DNA from: Flagellimonas myxillae
GTDB taxonomy: Bacteria; Bacteroidota; Bacteroidia; Flavobacteriales; Flavobacteriaceae
NCBI RefSeq assembly: GCF_023502235.1
Contig: NZ_JAMFLY010000002.1
Span: forward strand, 186,001-250,000
DNA: 64,000 nucleotides
Direction of reading: 5' to 3'
Shown: one piece after another, positions 1-8,400 of the stretch
How the letters are laid out: each line of letters opens with the position of its first letter
Numbering within the stretch: the first letter of the stretch is position 1
Notes under the pieces: model-generated
Told to the model about the DNA's origin: nothing
Databases searched by the model: none
What the model saw: only the letters and a program-made list of their open reading frames with translations
Translations under genes and position numbers: made by a program

Positions 1-1071
1 TATACCTTCCAAACCCTAAGCTATACTATAGACATTTACCGGGGAAAACTTGCCCCGACCAAAGATGTCCTATCCTTTTTTGCCTTTGTTGCCTTTTTCC
101 CTCAGCTTGTTGCCGGGCCAATTGAAAGGGCCTCGCATCTTTTGCCGCAGTTCTACAAAACCTACACCTTTAATTACAAACTGGTGAAGAATGGCCTTTT
201 GCTAATAGCCTTTGGACTGTTTAAAAAGATGGTGATTGCAGATCGGCTTGCGGTGGTAGTCAATCAGGTTTATGGAAACCCAGGGGAGTACTATGGCCTC
301 GAGGTTATCGTGGCCACTATTTTCTTTGCGTTTCAAATTTATTGCGATTTTTCCGGTTACTCAGATATTGCGATCGGAGTAGCTCGGACTATGGGGTTTG
401 ATCTTATGAAAAACTTTGATAGCCCATATTTTTCAAAATCCATTACTGAATTTTGGAGAAGGTGGCATATTTCCCTGTCCACTTGGTTTAGAGATTATGT
501 CTATATCCCATTGGGCGGAAGCAGGGGTAAAAACTATAGGACCTATCTAAACCTCTTTATTGTTTTTGTAGTAAGTGGAATTTGGCATGGTGCCGCTTGG
601 ACTTTTGTAATTTGGGGTGTGATACATGGGGTGATCATCATATTTGAAAAAGCTCTGAAAAGGCCAAAACAAAAGTTATTGGCACTTAGTGGATTGGCCA
701 AACAAAATTTCTCGGCCAATTTGCTATTTACACTCTGTACTTTTTCAATAGTCTGTTTTGCCTGGATATTTTTTCGGGCCAATAACATATCAGAAGCATT
801 TTTATTGATTTCGAACATGGGCTCTTTTGACAATGCCAGTTCCTTATACCATTTGGGATTGGAGCCGGTCGAACTTCGTTTGGCTTTTATTGTCATTCTG
901 CTCTTAATACTATTTGATTGGTTTCATAGAAAATATGGAGCACTCAAATGGATAAATCAACAAAACCTTGCCTTTAGGTGGGCGTCTTATGTTTTAATAA
1001 TTTTGGGCATACTAATTTTTGGTATATATGGCGATTTGGAACCAAAAGAGTTTATCTATTTTCAATTCTAG
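1..1071 (+). CDS. MBOAT family O-acyltransferase, 5' end cut by the window
   Basis: Membrane-bound O-acyltransferase of the AlgI type, expected to pass acyl (usually acetyl) groups across the inner membrane to a periplasmic partner that decorates a polysaccharide. The frame is open from base 1, where it reads the family motif FFPQLVAGPIERA, so the gene starts to the left of the window; about 356 residues remain of a family usually near 480. Seen: FWRRWHISLSTW followed by YIPLGGSR, then VSGIWHGAAW with the invariant catalytic His at codon 586-588, and several hydrophobic segments. The 3' end overlaps the SGNH gene by 44 nt, which fits a coupled acyltransferase/esterase pair. The family call is firm; the acyl group and acceptor are inferred. 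Confidence 0.93.
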   Translation, partial: YTFQTLSYTIDIYRGKLAPTKDVLSFFAFVAFFPQLVAGPIERASHLLPQFYKTYTFNYKLVKNGLLLIAFGLFKKMVIADRLAVVVNQVYGNPGEYYGLEVIVATIFFAFQIYCDFSGYSDIAIGVARTMGFDLMKNFDSPYFSKSITEFWRRWHISLSTWFRDYVYIPLGGSRGKNYRTYLNLFIVFVVSGIWHGAAWTFVIWGVIHGVIIIFEKALKRPKQKLLALSGLAKQNFSANLLFTLCTFSIVCFAWIFFRANNISEAFLLISNMGSFDNASSLYHLGLEPVELRLAFIVILLLILFDWFHRKYGALKWINQQNLAFRWASYVLIILGILIFGIYGDLEPKEFIYFQF

Positions 1072-2488
1072 GGCAGGGCTCAAGTTCGCTGTAAGGATTT
1101 TGGTTCTTGCTGTACTTGTCGTAACTGTTTTTGAAAACTCCGGGCAATTCTTCATTAAGAAGAACCTTGCCAGTTTTTCACAAGGTTTTTTGGAGGAAAA
1201 CGTGGATCACGTGGACATCGGTGTTTTTGGCACATCACATGGATATTCGTCCTACGACCCGAGGGTTTTGGAATATAGATTAGGGGTTTCAGCTTACAAC
1301 TTTTCGTTCGCGGCGCAAAGATTACGCACTACTTTACTTTATCTAGATGATGTCGTTGATAAGTACGACCTGCAACTAGCCGTTATTGACGTTTATAATT
1401 CTGCAACAGATTCCATCCTCGATGAAAAACAAATGAATTTCCAGTATGAGACTTTGGATCAAACAAGTTTGGGCTTTGGAAAGCTACAATGGCATACAAC
1501 CCTTTATGGCATGGACAATGTTTTCGACGTTTTTCCTCTAATACGCAACCACCAACGCTGGAAAGAGTATATAGGGGAACAGAAGCAATACCAAATCCCT
1601 TTGGACAAGGACTTTTATAAGGGATACAGGCCTGATTTTGGTTTAAACAGAGAAGATTGGGATATGCACACTAGCATGTTTAGTGAAGGTAAGACCAATA
1701 AAATAAGAATAGACAAGAAAGCTACTCTTTCAGAATATCAAAGGGAAAGATTTCTTGACATCATTGAAAAACTTCAGAAAAATGATATCCAGATTTTGTT
1801 TGTGAGTGCACCGGTTTATAAAAACTCGCTGAAGAAAGGATACCTGGATTATTTACATGCAACAAAGAAATTTTTGGACTCTATGGGAATCCATTTTATA
1901 GACTACAATGCGCTTTATAAAAACTTAAAGCTTCGAAAAAAACATTTCAAAGATCCCAGTCATCTGAATACCAATGGTGGCTTGGTGGTATCGCAACACA
2001 TGTCCAAATATATTTCCGAAAACTTTTCTTTGGACGATTCCACAGATAGTGAACCGAACAAAACAGGGAACAGATATTTTTTGCTTAATGACCAAAAGGA
2101 CATTATCTATAAAAGGAACTTTAAGAAAGCCTATATGAGAGACTCAGTGGGGATAAAGAATATTTTTCTTTATAATGTTTTTAAAGACCGATATGAATTG
2201 ATCGTTGAAGGTAACAGGAAAAAACTGCAAAACTCAAGATTGAGGTTTAGATTTAAGATACCGGAGAAGGACCAGCATAAAAGTATTGATATTGATAATC
2301 TGGCGAATAGTAACACAAGACAAGTTTATAGGAACAATTTTACAAATTGGATAGAATTTGAGAATCGAGGCTTTCATATTTTGCAGTTCAATGCACCTTA
2401 CGATCAAATAGATGAGGTTGAGCTGACTCTTAATTCCAATCAAAAGATATTTAGAGTGGACAGTTTGTTGTTAACCAAAAAATGGTAG
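1028..2488 (+). CDS. SGNH/GDSL-fold membrane-anchored protein, acetylation partner of MBOAT
   Basis: About 486 residues from the ATG at 1028; a TTG at 1019 is an alternative start. One transmembrane segment lies near residues 20-36 and the rest should be periplasmic. GTSHGYSSYDP puts the nucleophile Ser at about residue 70 (GDS-like block I), and KDPSHLNTNGG near residue 312 supplies the Asp and His of block V. AlgJ/AlgX/DltD-like proteins with this layout transfer or remove acetyl groups on exported glycans with an MBOAT partner, which here overlaps by 44 nt. The C-terminal third (about 340-486) has no motif I recognise and may bind glycan. Whether it acts as transferase or esterase cannot be told from the sequence. 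Confidence 0.8.
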   Translation: MAIWNQKSLSIFNSRAGLKFAVRILVLAVLVVTVFENSGQFFIKKNLASFSQGFLEENVDHVDIGVFGTSHGYSSYDPRVLEYRLGVSAYNFSFAAQRLRTTLLYLDDVVDKYDLQLAVIDVYNSATDSILDEKQMNFQYETLDQTSLGFGKLQWHTTLYGMDNVFDVFPLIRNHQRWKEYIGEQKQYQIPLDKDFYKGYRPDFGLNREDWDMHTSMFSEGKTNKIRIDKKATLSEYQRERFLDIIEKLQKNDIQILFVSAPVYKNSLKKGYLDYLHATKKFLDSMGIHFIDYNALYKNLKLRKKHFKDPSHLNTNGGLVVSQHMSKYISENFSLDDSTDSEPNKTGNRYFLLNDQKDIIYKRNFKKAYMRDSVGIKNIFLYNVFKDRYELIVEGNRKKLQNSRLRFRFKIPEKDQHKSIDIDNLANSNTRQVYRNNFTNWIEFENRGFHILQFNAPYDQIDEVELTLNSNQKIFRVDSLLLTKKW

Positions 2489-2528
2489 CACGATTCCTTT
2501 CTTGACAATTGAATATTAATTTCTGGTC

Positions 2529-3485
2529 ATGAAAAAAGTATTTTATTTAGTTATATGTAGTTGCCTGTTGCTTGGGTCCTGCAAGAAAAGAAGTGACATT
2601 CAGTTTTTTGACGATTTTGATGAATTACCAAAACATAAGGACCCAAAAGATGTTACCGAAAGTGAAATCAGGTATTCCTATCATTCCTTGGTGGAAAAGG
2701 AAGATCAAAAACCCCTAAACAATTCCCTGCAAATTATTGAAGATGGAGAGTTAAGCTATTTGAAATCTACACTTTCGCCTGGACAGCTCCATAAGAAGAT
2801 CAGAGGGTATAGAGCCGAGCTTACCCTTCATGGAGGCAACCCTGAGTTAAAGGAGGAATGGATCGAATGGAGGTTCATGATTCCAAAAGACTATAAACTT
2901 GATTCTACAAATATTGGCCGGGAGGTATCCATTGTTCAGTTTCACTATGTAAAACCCAAGAGCGAGGAAAAAATCATTACGGGACCTACAGTAGATTTTA
3001 CTTATTTAGAGCAGTACTCCAAAAACATGTTGATTTTACATTACGGAATAAATGGCGTCAAAAATGGATTACTCCATGGAAACAAATGGAGACCCATAGC
3101 ATTAAATGACGAGATTATTAAAGGGCAATGGTATACGGTAAGGGTCAATATCAATTGGAGCTTAACCAATACGGGATACATTGCCGTGTGGCTAAACGGA
3201 AAACCATTTACACCTTACAATGGCATCAACAATAAGGTGTACGGGGCCAACCTATATAATTCAATACAGAACACACTTAAATTTGGCTTTTATCGCTATT
3301 GGGATAATTCCAATCCAACCTCAATTAACTTTGATTACATGAAGAAGGCCAGAAGCTATATGGAGCTTACCGGAAAGGAACCTACCCCAATGGATCTTTA
3401 TGGAACCTCTGAAGATTACAGGTATCTAGAAGATAAAAAAAGGGTGCTAAGCGAAATTTCATTACGGGAAGAGAAGCTGGAGTAG
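2529..3485 (+). CDS. Polysaccharide-lyase-like lipoprotein (heparin lyase I-type jelly roll)
   Basis: 318 residues. A lipoprotein signal ends in LLLGSC with the lipidated Cys at 18, so the protein should sit on the outer or inner membrane facing out. RGYRAELTLHGG, then EEWIEWRFMIPKDY, and later GQWYTVRVNINWS match the beta-jelly-roll pattern of the PF14099-type polysaccharide lyases (heparin lyase I and glucuronan lyase relatives). Its place between acyltransferase and flippase genes suggests it trims or releases the polymer made by this locus instead of feeding on an outside glycan. The fold is fairly well supported; substrate and catalytic residues are not identified. It may instead only bind glycan. 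Confidence 0.65.
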   Translation: MKKVFYLVICSCLLLGSCKKRSDIQFFDDFDELPKHKDPKDVTESEIRYSYHSLVEKEDQKPLNNSLQIIEDGELSYLKSTLSPGQLHKKIRGYRAELTLHGGNPELKEEWIEWRFMIPKDYKLDSTNIGREVSIVQFHYVKPKSEEKIITGPTVDFTYLEQYSKNMLILHYGINGVKNGLLHGNKWRPIALNDEIIKGQWYTVRVNINWSLTNTGYIAVWLNGKPFTPYNGINNKVYGANLYNSIQNTLKFGFYRYWDNSNPTSINFDYMKKARSYMELTGKEPTPMDLYGTSEDYRYLEDKKRVLSEISLREEKLE

Positions 3486-3545
3486 TATCACCTAATATTC
3501 TATTTGCGCAACTAGAAATTTACCCATAGGGATTCAAACTATAAG

Positions 3546-4835
3546 ATGAAAGTGAACCTAACTAAAGATGGCGATAAGAAGGAAATTCTATCCAAGGGTT
3601 TTTTGTTTCTAATTATTCGTTTGCTTGGGCTGTTTGCGGGTTATACGTTCACTTATCTTGTGGTGAAATTTTATGGTACCGAAGTCTATGGTCTGGTAGT
3701 GCTGTGTTTCTCCCTATTTGTTTTTTCTGGAGTTCTTGGCAGACTGGGGATTGATGTAAATCTGGTCAAATTCTATTCCTCTCCAGAAAATGGAAGTGAA
3801 AAAGGCCTGTTCTTTAGAGTGGTACTAAAATCCATAGTGGTATCAAGTATAATTGCATTGGCATTATACTGGAGTCGACACCTGTTATCCGAAGACCTTT
3901 TTAATAAACCGGACATGGAGCCTTTCCTTTTTTGGTTGACCGTTTCAATCCCTTTTTGGTCCTTAACCCTAGTTTGTGCCGGTTACCTAAGAGCATTAAA
4001 AATGAACCATTGGTTTGCCTTCTTCAACAACTCGGGACGATTTGTGCTAACGGTTATCATTTTAGCTGTGCTCTGGAGTTTGTCAGACAACCCTTTAGAT
4101 GCCATTAGGGCCCATACCTATGGCGTAATCACCCTATCAGTCTTAGCTTTTGCCCTTTGTGTGAAAAAGCATGGCGGCATAACACTAAAAACCCAGCAAA
4201 ATACATGGTTCTTTCTGAAGGAATCATTTCCCATGATGCTATCGGCAAGCATGATAATTTTATTGGGTTGGGTGGACACTTTTGTTTTAGGGATTTATGA
4301 GAACCAAACAGAAATTGGGATTTACAATGTAGCCCTGAAGATTGCCACATTCACAAGTTTCACCTTACAGGCAATCAACTCCATTTTGGCCCCAAAATTG
4401 GCAAAGAGTTATAAAGAGGGCAACACGCCTTCCTTTACCAAACTTATCCGTTTTAGTACCAAGATCAATTTCTTTATTACCATAGCGGTGGTAGCCCTAT
4501 TGGTGCTGTCGCATCATTGGATTTTGTCCATATTTGGCAAGGAATTTCTTGGGGGGAGCATCATTTTAATAGTGCTTTGCGGTGGCCAGTTGGTAAATTC
4601 TTTCGCTGGATCTGTCGGAGTGATTTTACAAATGACAGGCAAACAAAAAGTTTTTCAAAACATAGTGTTAACTGCCCTTTTCTTAAATATTATATTGAAC
4701 TTTGCGCTAATTCCAGAGTATGGAGGCCTTGGGGCGGCCATAGCGACTGCTGCGAGTATGGCATGCAGGAATGTATTGGCGGCGGGGTATTTGAAATCTA
4801 AAATGGGGATCGTTTCCTATTACAATTTCAAATAA
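3546..4835 (+). CDS. Wzx-type oligosaccharide flippase
   Basis: 429 residues, almost wholly hydrophobic, with about 12-14 membrane segments and the MATE/MOP-superfamily layout of polysaccharide flippases. The N-terminus (SKGFLFLIIRLLGLFAGYTF) and a glycine-rich segment near residue 390 (PEYGGLGAAIATAASM) are typical. Members move polyprenyl-linked repeat units from the cytoplasmic to the periplasmic face of the inner membrane for Wzy-dependent assembly. The phosphoglycosyltransferase, glycosyltransferases and Wzy-like proteins of the same locus supply the rest of such a pathway. Confidence 0.85.
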   Translation: MKVNLTKDGDKKEILSKGFLFLIIRLLGLFAGYTFTYLVVKFYGTEVYGLVVLCFSLFVFSGVLGRLGIDVNLVKFYSSPENGSEKGLFFRVVLKSIVVSSIIALALYWSRHLLSEDLFNKPDMEPFLFWLTVSIPFWSLTLVCAGYLRALKMNHWFAFFNNSGRFVLTVIILAVLWSLSDNPLDAIRAHTYGVITLSVLAFALCVKKHGGITLKTQQNTWFFLKESFPMMLSASMIILLGWVDTFVLGIYENQTEIGIYNVALKIATFTSFTLQAINSILAPKLAKSYKEGNTPSFTKLIRFSTKINFFITIAVVALLVLSHHWILSIFGKEFLGGSIILIVLCGGQLVNSFAGSVGVILQMTGKQKVFQNIVLTALFLNIILNFALIPEYGGLGAAIATAASMACRNVLAAGYLKSKMGIVSYYNFK

Positions 4836-4878
4836 TTCCAAAGGAACACATAGAGGGAGGAAATTGAATTTGCCAAAA

Positions 4879-5820
4879 ATGAAACACGTTTACATCACGG
4901 GATGTCCCAGAAGTGGTACTACCATGTTGGCCAGTATCCTAGGAAGCTGCGAAAATTGCGTTGCTACTCCAGAATCCGATTTTTTGTCTGAGGCCTATTT
5001 TAAAATTTCAAAAAGCAATTCAGAGAAGTTGTCCAGGGAAGAACTTGTGCAGTTTCTTGACGAAAACTATAGGTTCAAACAATGGGACATCAACCCCCAA
5101 AATTTACCTGGTTTACCTGAAGCCACAACAGCATCAAACTTCAATGGGACAATTGAACATTTGGTAGAGCAATATGCTGCTGAGCATTCCAAACAATACA
5201 ATGGCCAAATCATACGAATTGACCATACACCGAGCTCTATCAAGTTCTTTGATGTCTGGAGCAAACAATTTCCCGAAGCTGTCTTTGTATACATTGTGCG
5301 GGATCCAAGAGCTGTTTTTGCTTCTGTTAAGAATTTGGACTGGGGAGCAAACACAGCATTAAGACTCAGTGAGCTATGGATTGAGTACGTAGCACTATAT
5401 TACGCCCTGAAACAACAGTTCCCAAATAAAATAATGTTGGTCAAATATGAGGATGTGGTCTCCAACCCTTCCTTAGTAGTAAAAGATGTGTGCGCTTTTG
5501 CGGGTTTAAAGTATGACGAAAAAATTCTAAATGGAGATGGTTTTACCTTGCCCAAGTATACCGCTTCCCAACACAAACTGGTAGGGAAATCCTTAACCAA
5601 GGAAAGGATCAACAAATGGAAAAATCAGATTTCTGAAAAGGATATATCCATAATTGAGGGCAAATGTCATTTAATTATGGACTCGTTTGGTTACGATAGC
5701 CTTAGCAATAAAAAGTATAGTCCGGGAATGAAGGATAAAGTGGATTCCATACTAAAAGAAACCTACACCTACTGGGTAAATAAATACAAAAAAAGAAAAA
5801 GAGAACGGATTGATCCATAA
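4879..5820 (+). CDS. Sulfotransferase family protein
   Basis: PAPS-dependent sulfotransferase, 313 residues from the ATG at 4879. Residues 8-16 (GCPRSGTTM) are the 5'-phosphosulfate-binding loop, and VYIVRDPRAVFASVKNL near residue 140 is the 3'-phosphate-binding motif. No membrane segment is seen, so it should act in the cytoplasm, probably on lipid-linked repeat units. A strong Shine-Dalgarno-like run (GGGAGG, ending at 4860) lies 9 nt before a TTG at 4870 and 18 nt before the ATG, so the start could be three codons earlier. Sulfation is common in marine EPS; the acceptor is unknown. The gene ends inside the next one (11-nt overlap). Confidence 0.87.
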   Translation: MKHVYITGCPRSGTTMLASILGSCENCVATPESDFLSEAYFKISKSNSEKLSREELVQFLDENYRFKQWDINPQNLPGLPEATTASNFNGTIEHLVEQYAAEHSKQYNGQIIRIDHTPSSIKFFDVWSKQFPEAVFVYIVRDPRAVFASVKNLDWGANTALRLSELWIEYVALYYALKQQFPNKIMLVKYEDVVSNPSLVVKDVCAFAGLKYDEKILNGDGFTLPKYTASQHKLVGKSLTKERINKWKNQISEKDISIIEGKCHLIMDSFGYDSLSNKKYSPGMKDKVDSILKETYTYWVNKYKKRKRERIDP

Positions 5821-6313
5821 CCAAAAGCCACCCCGTGTTTTAGCAATAGTGTTCTTGGTCGCTTTGGCCATTGTGAACGTTTCCTGTAGTCCGAAGTCCA
5901 AAACGGAACTATATTTGGAAAGAGGCCTGGATATCCTAAGCAATAAAAAGGAGGTGGACTTTACCTTGCTTGAGGGAATTACAATAGAGGAGGTTGCGGT
6001 GATAAGGGACAAAAAAGAGGACAAAAAAATCCTAGTTCTCAAAATGGACCCAAAGGCTTCCACAGAAAAACTAGAGGGATATACCATGAGGGCAAGGGCA
6101 AGGATTAAAAACGACACGTTTAGAATTGAAAACTGGGATTTCAACCCCGTCCTAACGGAAACCAAAGAATACAAATACCTGACAAAGGAAATAGCGTTGG
6201 AGGAAAATCAAGTTCGAAAACTAACCTTGTTCCTATACAAAACGGGTAACGAAAGAAAGACAAAGGTGGGCAGCGCCTTGGAAATAAAAAAACTGATCAC
6301 TGATAATGATTGA
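5810..6313 (+). CDS. Putative lipoprotein of unknown function in the EPS locus
   Basis: 167 residues, not recognised. The start appears to be the TTG at 5810, overlapping the end of the sulfotransferase gene by 11 nt; no in-frame ATG exists before the signal sequence. A hydrophobic stretch (VLAIVFLVALAIVNVSC) ends in a plausible lipobox with Cys at 26. The mature part is short, charged and lysine-rich, with no motif I can name. It also overlaps the next gene by 8 nt, so it is translated within the EPS operon and is probably an envelope protein serving that pathway. The role is unknown. Confidence 0.7.
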   Translation: MIHNQKPPRVLAIVFLVALAIVNVSCSPKSKTELYLERGLDILSNKKEVDFTLLEGITIEEVAVIRDKKEDKKILVLKMDPKASTEKLEGYTMRARARIKNDTFRIENWDFNPVLTETKEYKYLTKEIALEENQVRKLTLFLYKTGNERKTKVGSALEIKKLITDND

Positions 6314-7181
6314 AAAGAGTAATGCCATTGCACTGGTAACCCCTTTAAAAGATGAAATTGAAAATATTGGGAAGTTCATTGCCAATATTGAATCGCTGAC
6401 CATGCGAATCAAGTGCTTGGTAATTGTTGAAAACGACAGCACCGATGGGAGCAAGGAATATTTGGAGAAGATTGCAGGCATAAAGAATGTGGAGCATTTT
6501 AAGGTGCTCAACATTAACTTTGAAGACACTTCCTATCGTGTTGGGATAAAGTATGCAACAATCATCGATAAAGGGCTACAGTTTTTAAAGAACAGTGAGT
6601 TTTACAATACCCTGGATTTTATTGGAATTTTGGATTGTGATGTCTTCCCCGAAAAAGAGTATTACCAAAAATTGGTTGACTTTTTAAATGCGGACCCATC
6701 ACTTGGGGTTGCAAGTGGAATTACTTATACGGAAGAAGGGAAACAACATATAGCCGACATAAATTTTGTGAGGGGAAATTGTAGATTATGGAAAAAAGAA
6801 TGTCTGGAGAACTCAGGATATTTAGTGGTACCCACCGCAGATACAGTTTCATTGGCTTTGGCACACCTCAATGGCTGGAAAACCAAAACACTCAAGTCGG
6901 CTAAAGTGGTATCCAGGGAAATAAATGTAAGGTTGTCCAACCAAAAGAGTAAGGGGTACCATGCCTATTTCCGGGGGCACACTTTGCTTTATGCCCTGCT
7001 GAAGTTTTTCTATTTGGCCTTTGCTAAGCGAAATTTTAAAAGAGGATATGATTACTTGGCTGGATATGTTCAAGGTATCCTAAAAAGTAAACCAAGAATT
7101 TCAGATAAGAAGGTAAAAAAGTACTTTAGATATTACTTGACCAACAAAATTTTGGGTAGAACCCAAGTGCAAGCCCAATAG
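6306..7181 (+). CDS. Family 2 glycosyltransferase
   Basis: 291 residues, cytoplasmic GT-A-fold sugar transferase. The N-terminal ALVTPLKDEIENIG block and VIVENDSTDGS (residues 39-49) form the nucleotide-sugar site, and DCD at 110-112 is the metal-binding DXD motif. The region around residues 155-175 (NFVRGNCRLW) resembles the acceptor side. There is no obvious membrane anchor. It overlaps the preceding lipoprotein gene by 8 nt. It should add one sugar to the lipid-linked repeat; donor and linkage cannot be read from the sequence. Confidence 0.85.
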   Translation: MIEKSNAIALVTPLKDEIENIGKFIANIESLTMRIKCLVIVENDSTDGSKEYLEKIAGIKNVEHFKVLNINFEDTSYRVGIKYATIIDKGLQFLKNSEFYNTLDFIGILDCDVFPEKEYYQKLVDFLNADPSLGVASGITYTEEGKQHIADINFVRGNCRLWKKECLENSGYLVVPTADTVSLALAHLNGWKTKTLKSAKVVSREINVRLSNQKSKGYHAYFRGHTLLYALLKFFYLAFAKRNFKRGYDYLAGYVQGILKSKPRISDKKVKKYFRYYLTNKILGRTQVQAQ

Positions 7182-7193
7182 AAACTATTGAGG

Positions 7194-7218
7194 TTGGGGC
7201 GGATAATTGATGCCCCAA
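7194..7218 (+). other. Perfect GC-rich hairpin between EPS genes
   Basis: TTGGGGC (7194-7200) and GCCCCAA (7212-7218) are perfect 7-bp arms around an 11-nt loop, in the 64-nt gap between the GT2 gene and the first Wzy-like gene. No run of T follows, so it is not a standard intrinsic terminator. It could be a processing or stability element, or a pause site within the operon. Confidence 0.45.
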
Positions 7219-7245
7219 GGACGGTTACATACTTGATGTGGTAAA

Positions 7246-8400
7246 ATGTTAAGAGCGAATCTGATTGTATTGATATTCTTGTTTGTCTTGGCGGCAACGT
7301 TCCATCAGGCGCTCTATTTTCTAATTCCTGCCATCACCCTGTTTTTTATTTCCAAACAAAGGCAATCCCGAATTTCCTTGTCCCCTTTGGTTAAATTGTA
7401 TCTGCTAATCGTGACAGTGGCCATTGTATTTTTTGTGATACAATCCATTATGAATATGAATGTGGCTCTTTTTTCCATTAAAGGGATTGCCAGATATGTA
7501 TGTTATCTATTGTTTGCAAGTTATGTGCTCACGGCCAAGATTGAGGATGTCCGGGATTTTTTTAAAGTGATCATCATATTTTTTGTGATTACATTTCCAT
7601 TGGGCATCTACCAAGTTTGGGCCGTAGATCGATATCAAGGGATTTTTAATCACGCTAACCATTTTGCATATATACTTTGCTTTTGCATTTACTTTTTAGT
7701 GTTCCATAAGCCCTTTAAAACAAAATGGCTTGGAAACCTTTGCCTTTTGGTGTTGTTTTTATCCATTATTTTGACCAAGTCCTCTGGCGGCATGTTGGTA
7801 CTTTTAACCCTTCTGGCTTACAATGTGGCACGATCAAAAAGAATATCATTGAACAAAAAGCTACTGCTGCTTTTTAGCTTTTTGGGGATAACTACATTGG
7901 TGTTGTTTTCTTCAGAAAAGGTAACCAGCCAGCTGGACAGCATTAACTATTTAAATTGGGAGTTTCTTAAAGAAAGGGTGGAGCAATTTAAGGTAGGAGG
8001 CTATGGATCTGTGGTCTGGCGGGTAATTTACTGGATCAAGATATTGTTCTCATTTTACGAGGAGTCCTGGGGGAGGATAATATTTGGCGTTGGTGTGGAT
8101 ACCATGACAGAGGGCAACATGCCATATCCCTATATGTACAAGGACCCGCACAACGATTTTCTAAAGATCTTGGTAGAGTTTGGATTGGCAGGGCTCTTTC
8201 TATTTCTGTTTTATTTCAGAAAGATTTACAAGATTGTCAACAAGAATTTTAAGATTATCATATTGATCATAATACCGATATTTTTCGGTAATGCAATCGT
8301 GAACTTTGTTTTCAATATCACCTTGCTATTGCTATTGGCCTATGAATATAGATTCTATTATATCCAGAACGACCAACGTTCTATTGCTGCTGTTCATTAG
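7246..8400 (+). CDS. O-antigen ligase/polymerase-like membrane protein (first of three)
   Basis: 384 residues with about 10-11 membrane segments. The large loop before the C-terminal segments contains DPHNDFLKILVEFGLAGLF, the H-N-x-[FY]-L signature of Wzy/WaaL-type proteins (O-antigen ligase superfamily). Such proteins act at the periplasmic face of the inner membrane, polymerising repeat units or transferring the chain to an acceptor. It starts at an ATG 64 nt after the GT2 gene and overlaps the next ligase-like gene by 59 nt. Which of the three neighbours is polymerase and which is ligase is not decidable here. Confidence 0.82.
   Translation: MLRANLIVLIFLFVLAATFHQALYFLIPAITLFFISKQRQSRISLSPLVKLYLLIVTVAIVFFVIQSIMNMNVALFSIKGIARYVCYLLFASYVLTAKIEDVRDFFKVIIIFFVITFPLGIYQVWAVDRYQGIFNHANHFAYILCFCIYFLVFHKPFKTKWLGNLCLLVLFLSIILTKSSGGMLVLLTLLAYNVARSKRISLNKKLLLLFSFLGITTLVLFSSEKVTSQLDSINYLNWEFLKERVEQFKVGGYGSVVWRVIYWIKILFSFYEESWGRIIFGVGVDTMTEGNMPYPYMYKDPHNDFLKILVEFGLAGLFLFLFYFRKIYKIVNKNFKIIILIIIPIFFGNAIVNFVFNITLLLLLAYEYRFYYIQNDQRSIAAVH

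Noticed and set aside
4517..4801. Frame of 94 residues inside the first flippase gene
   Set aside because: It lies in another frame of a well-supported membrane-protein gene and has an improbable composition rich in Trp and Cys.
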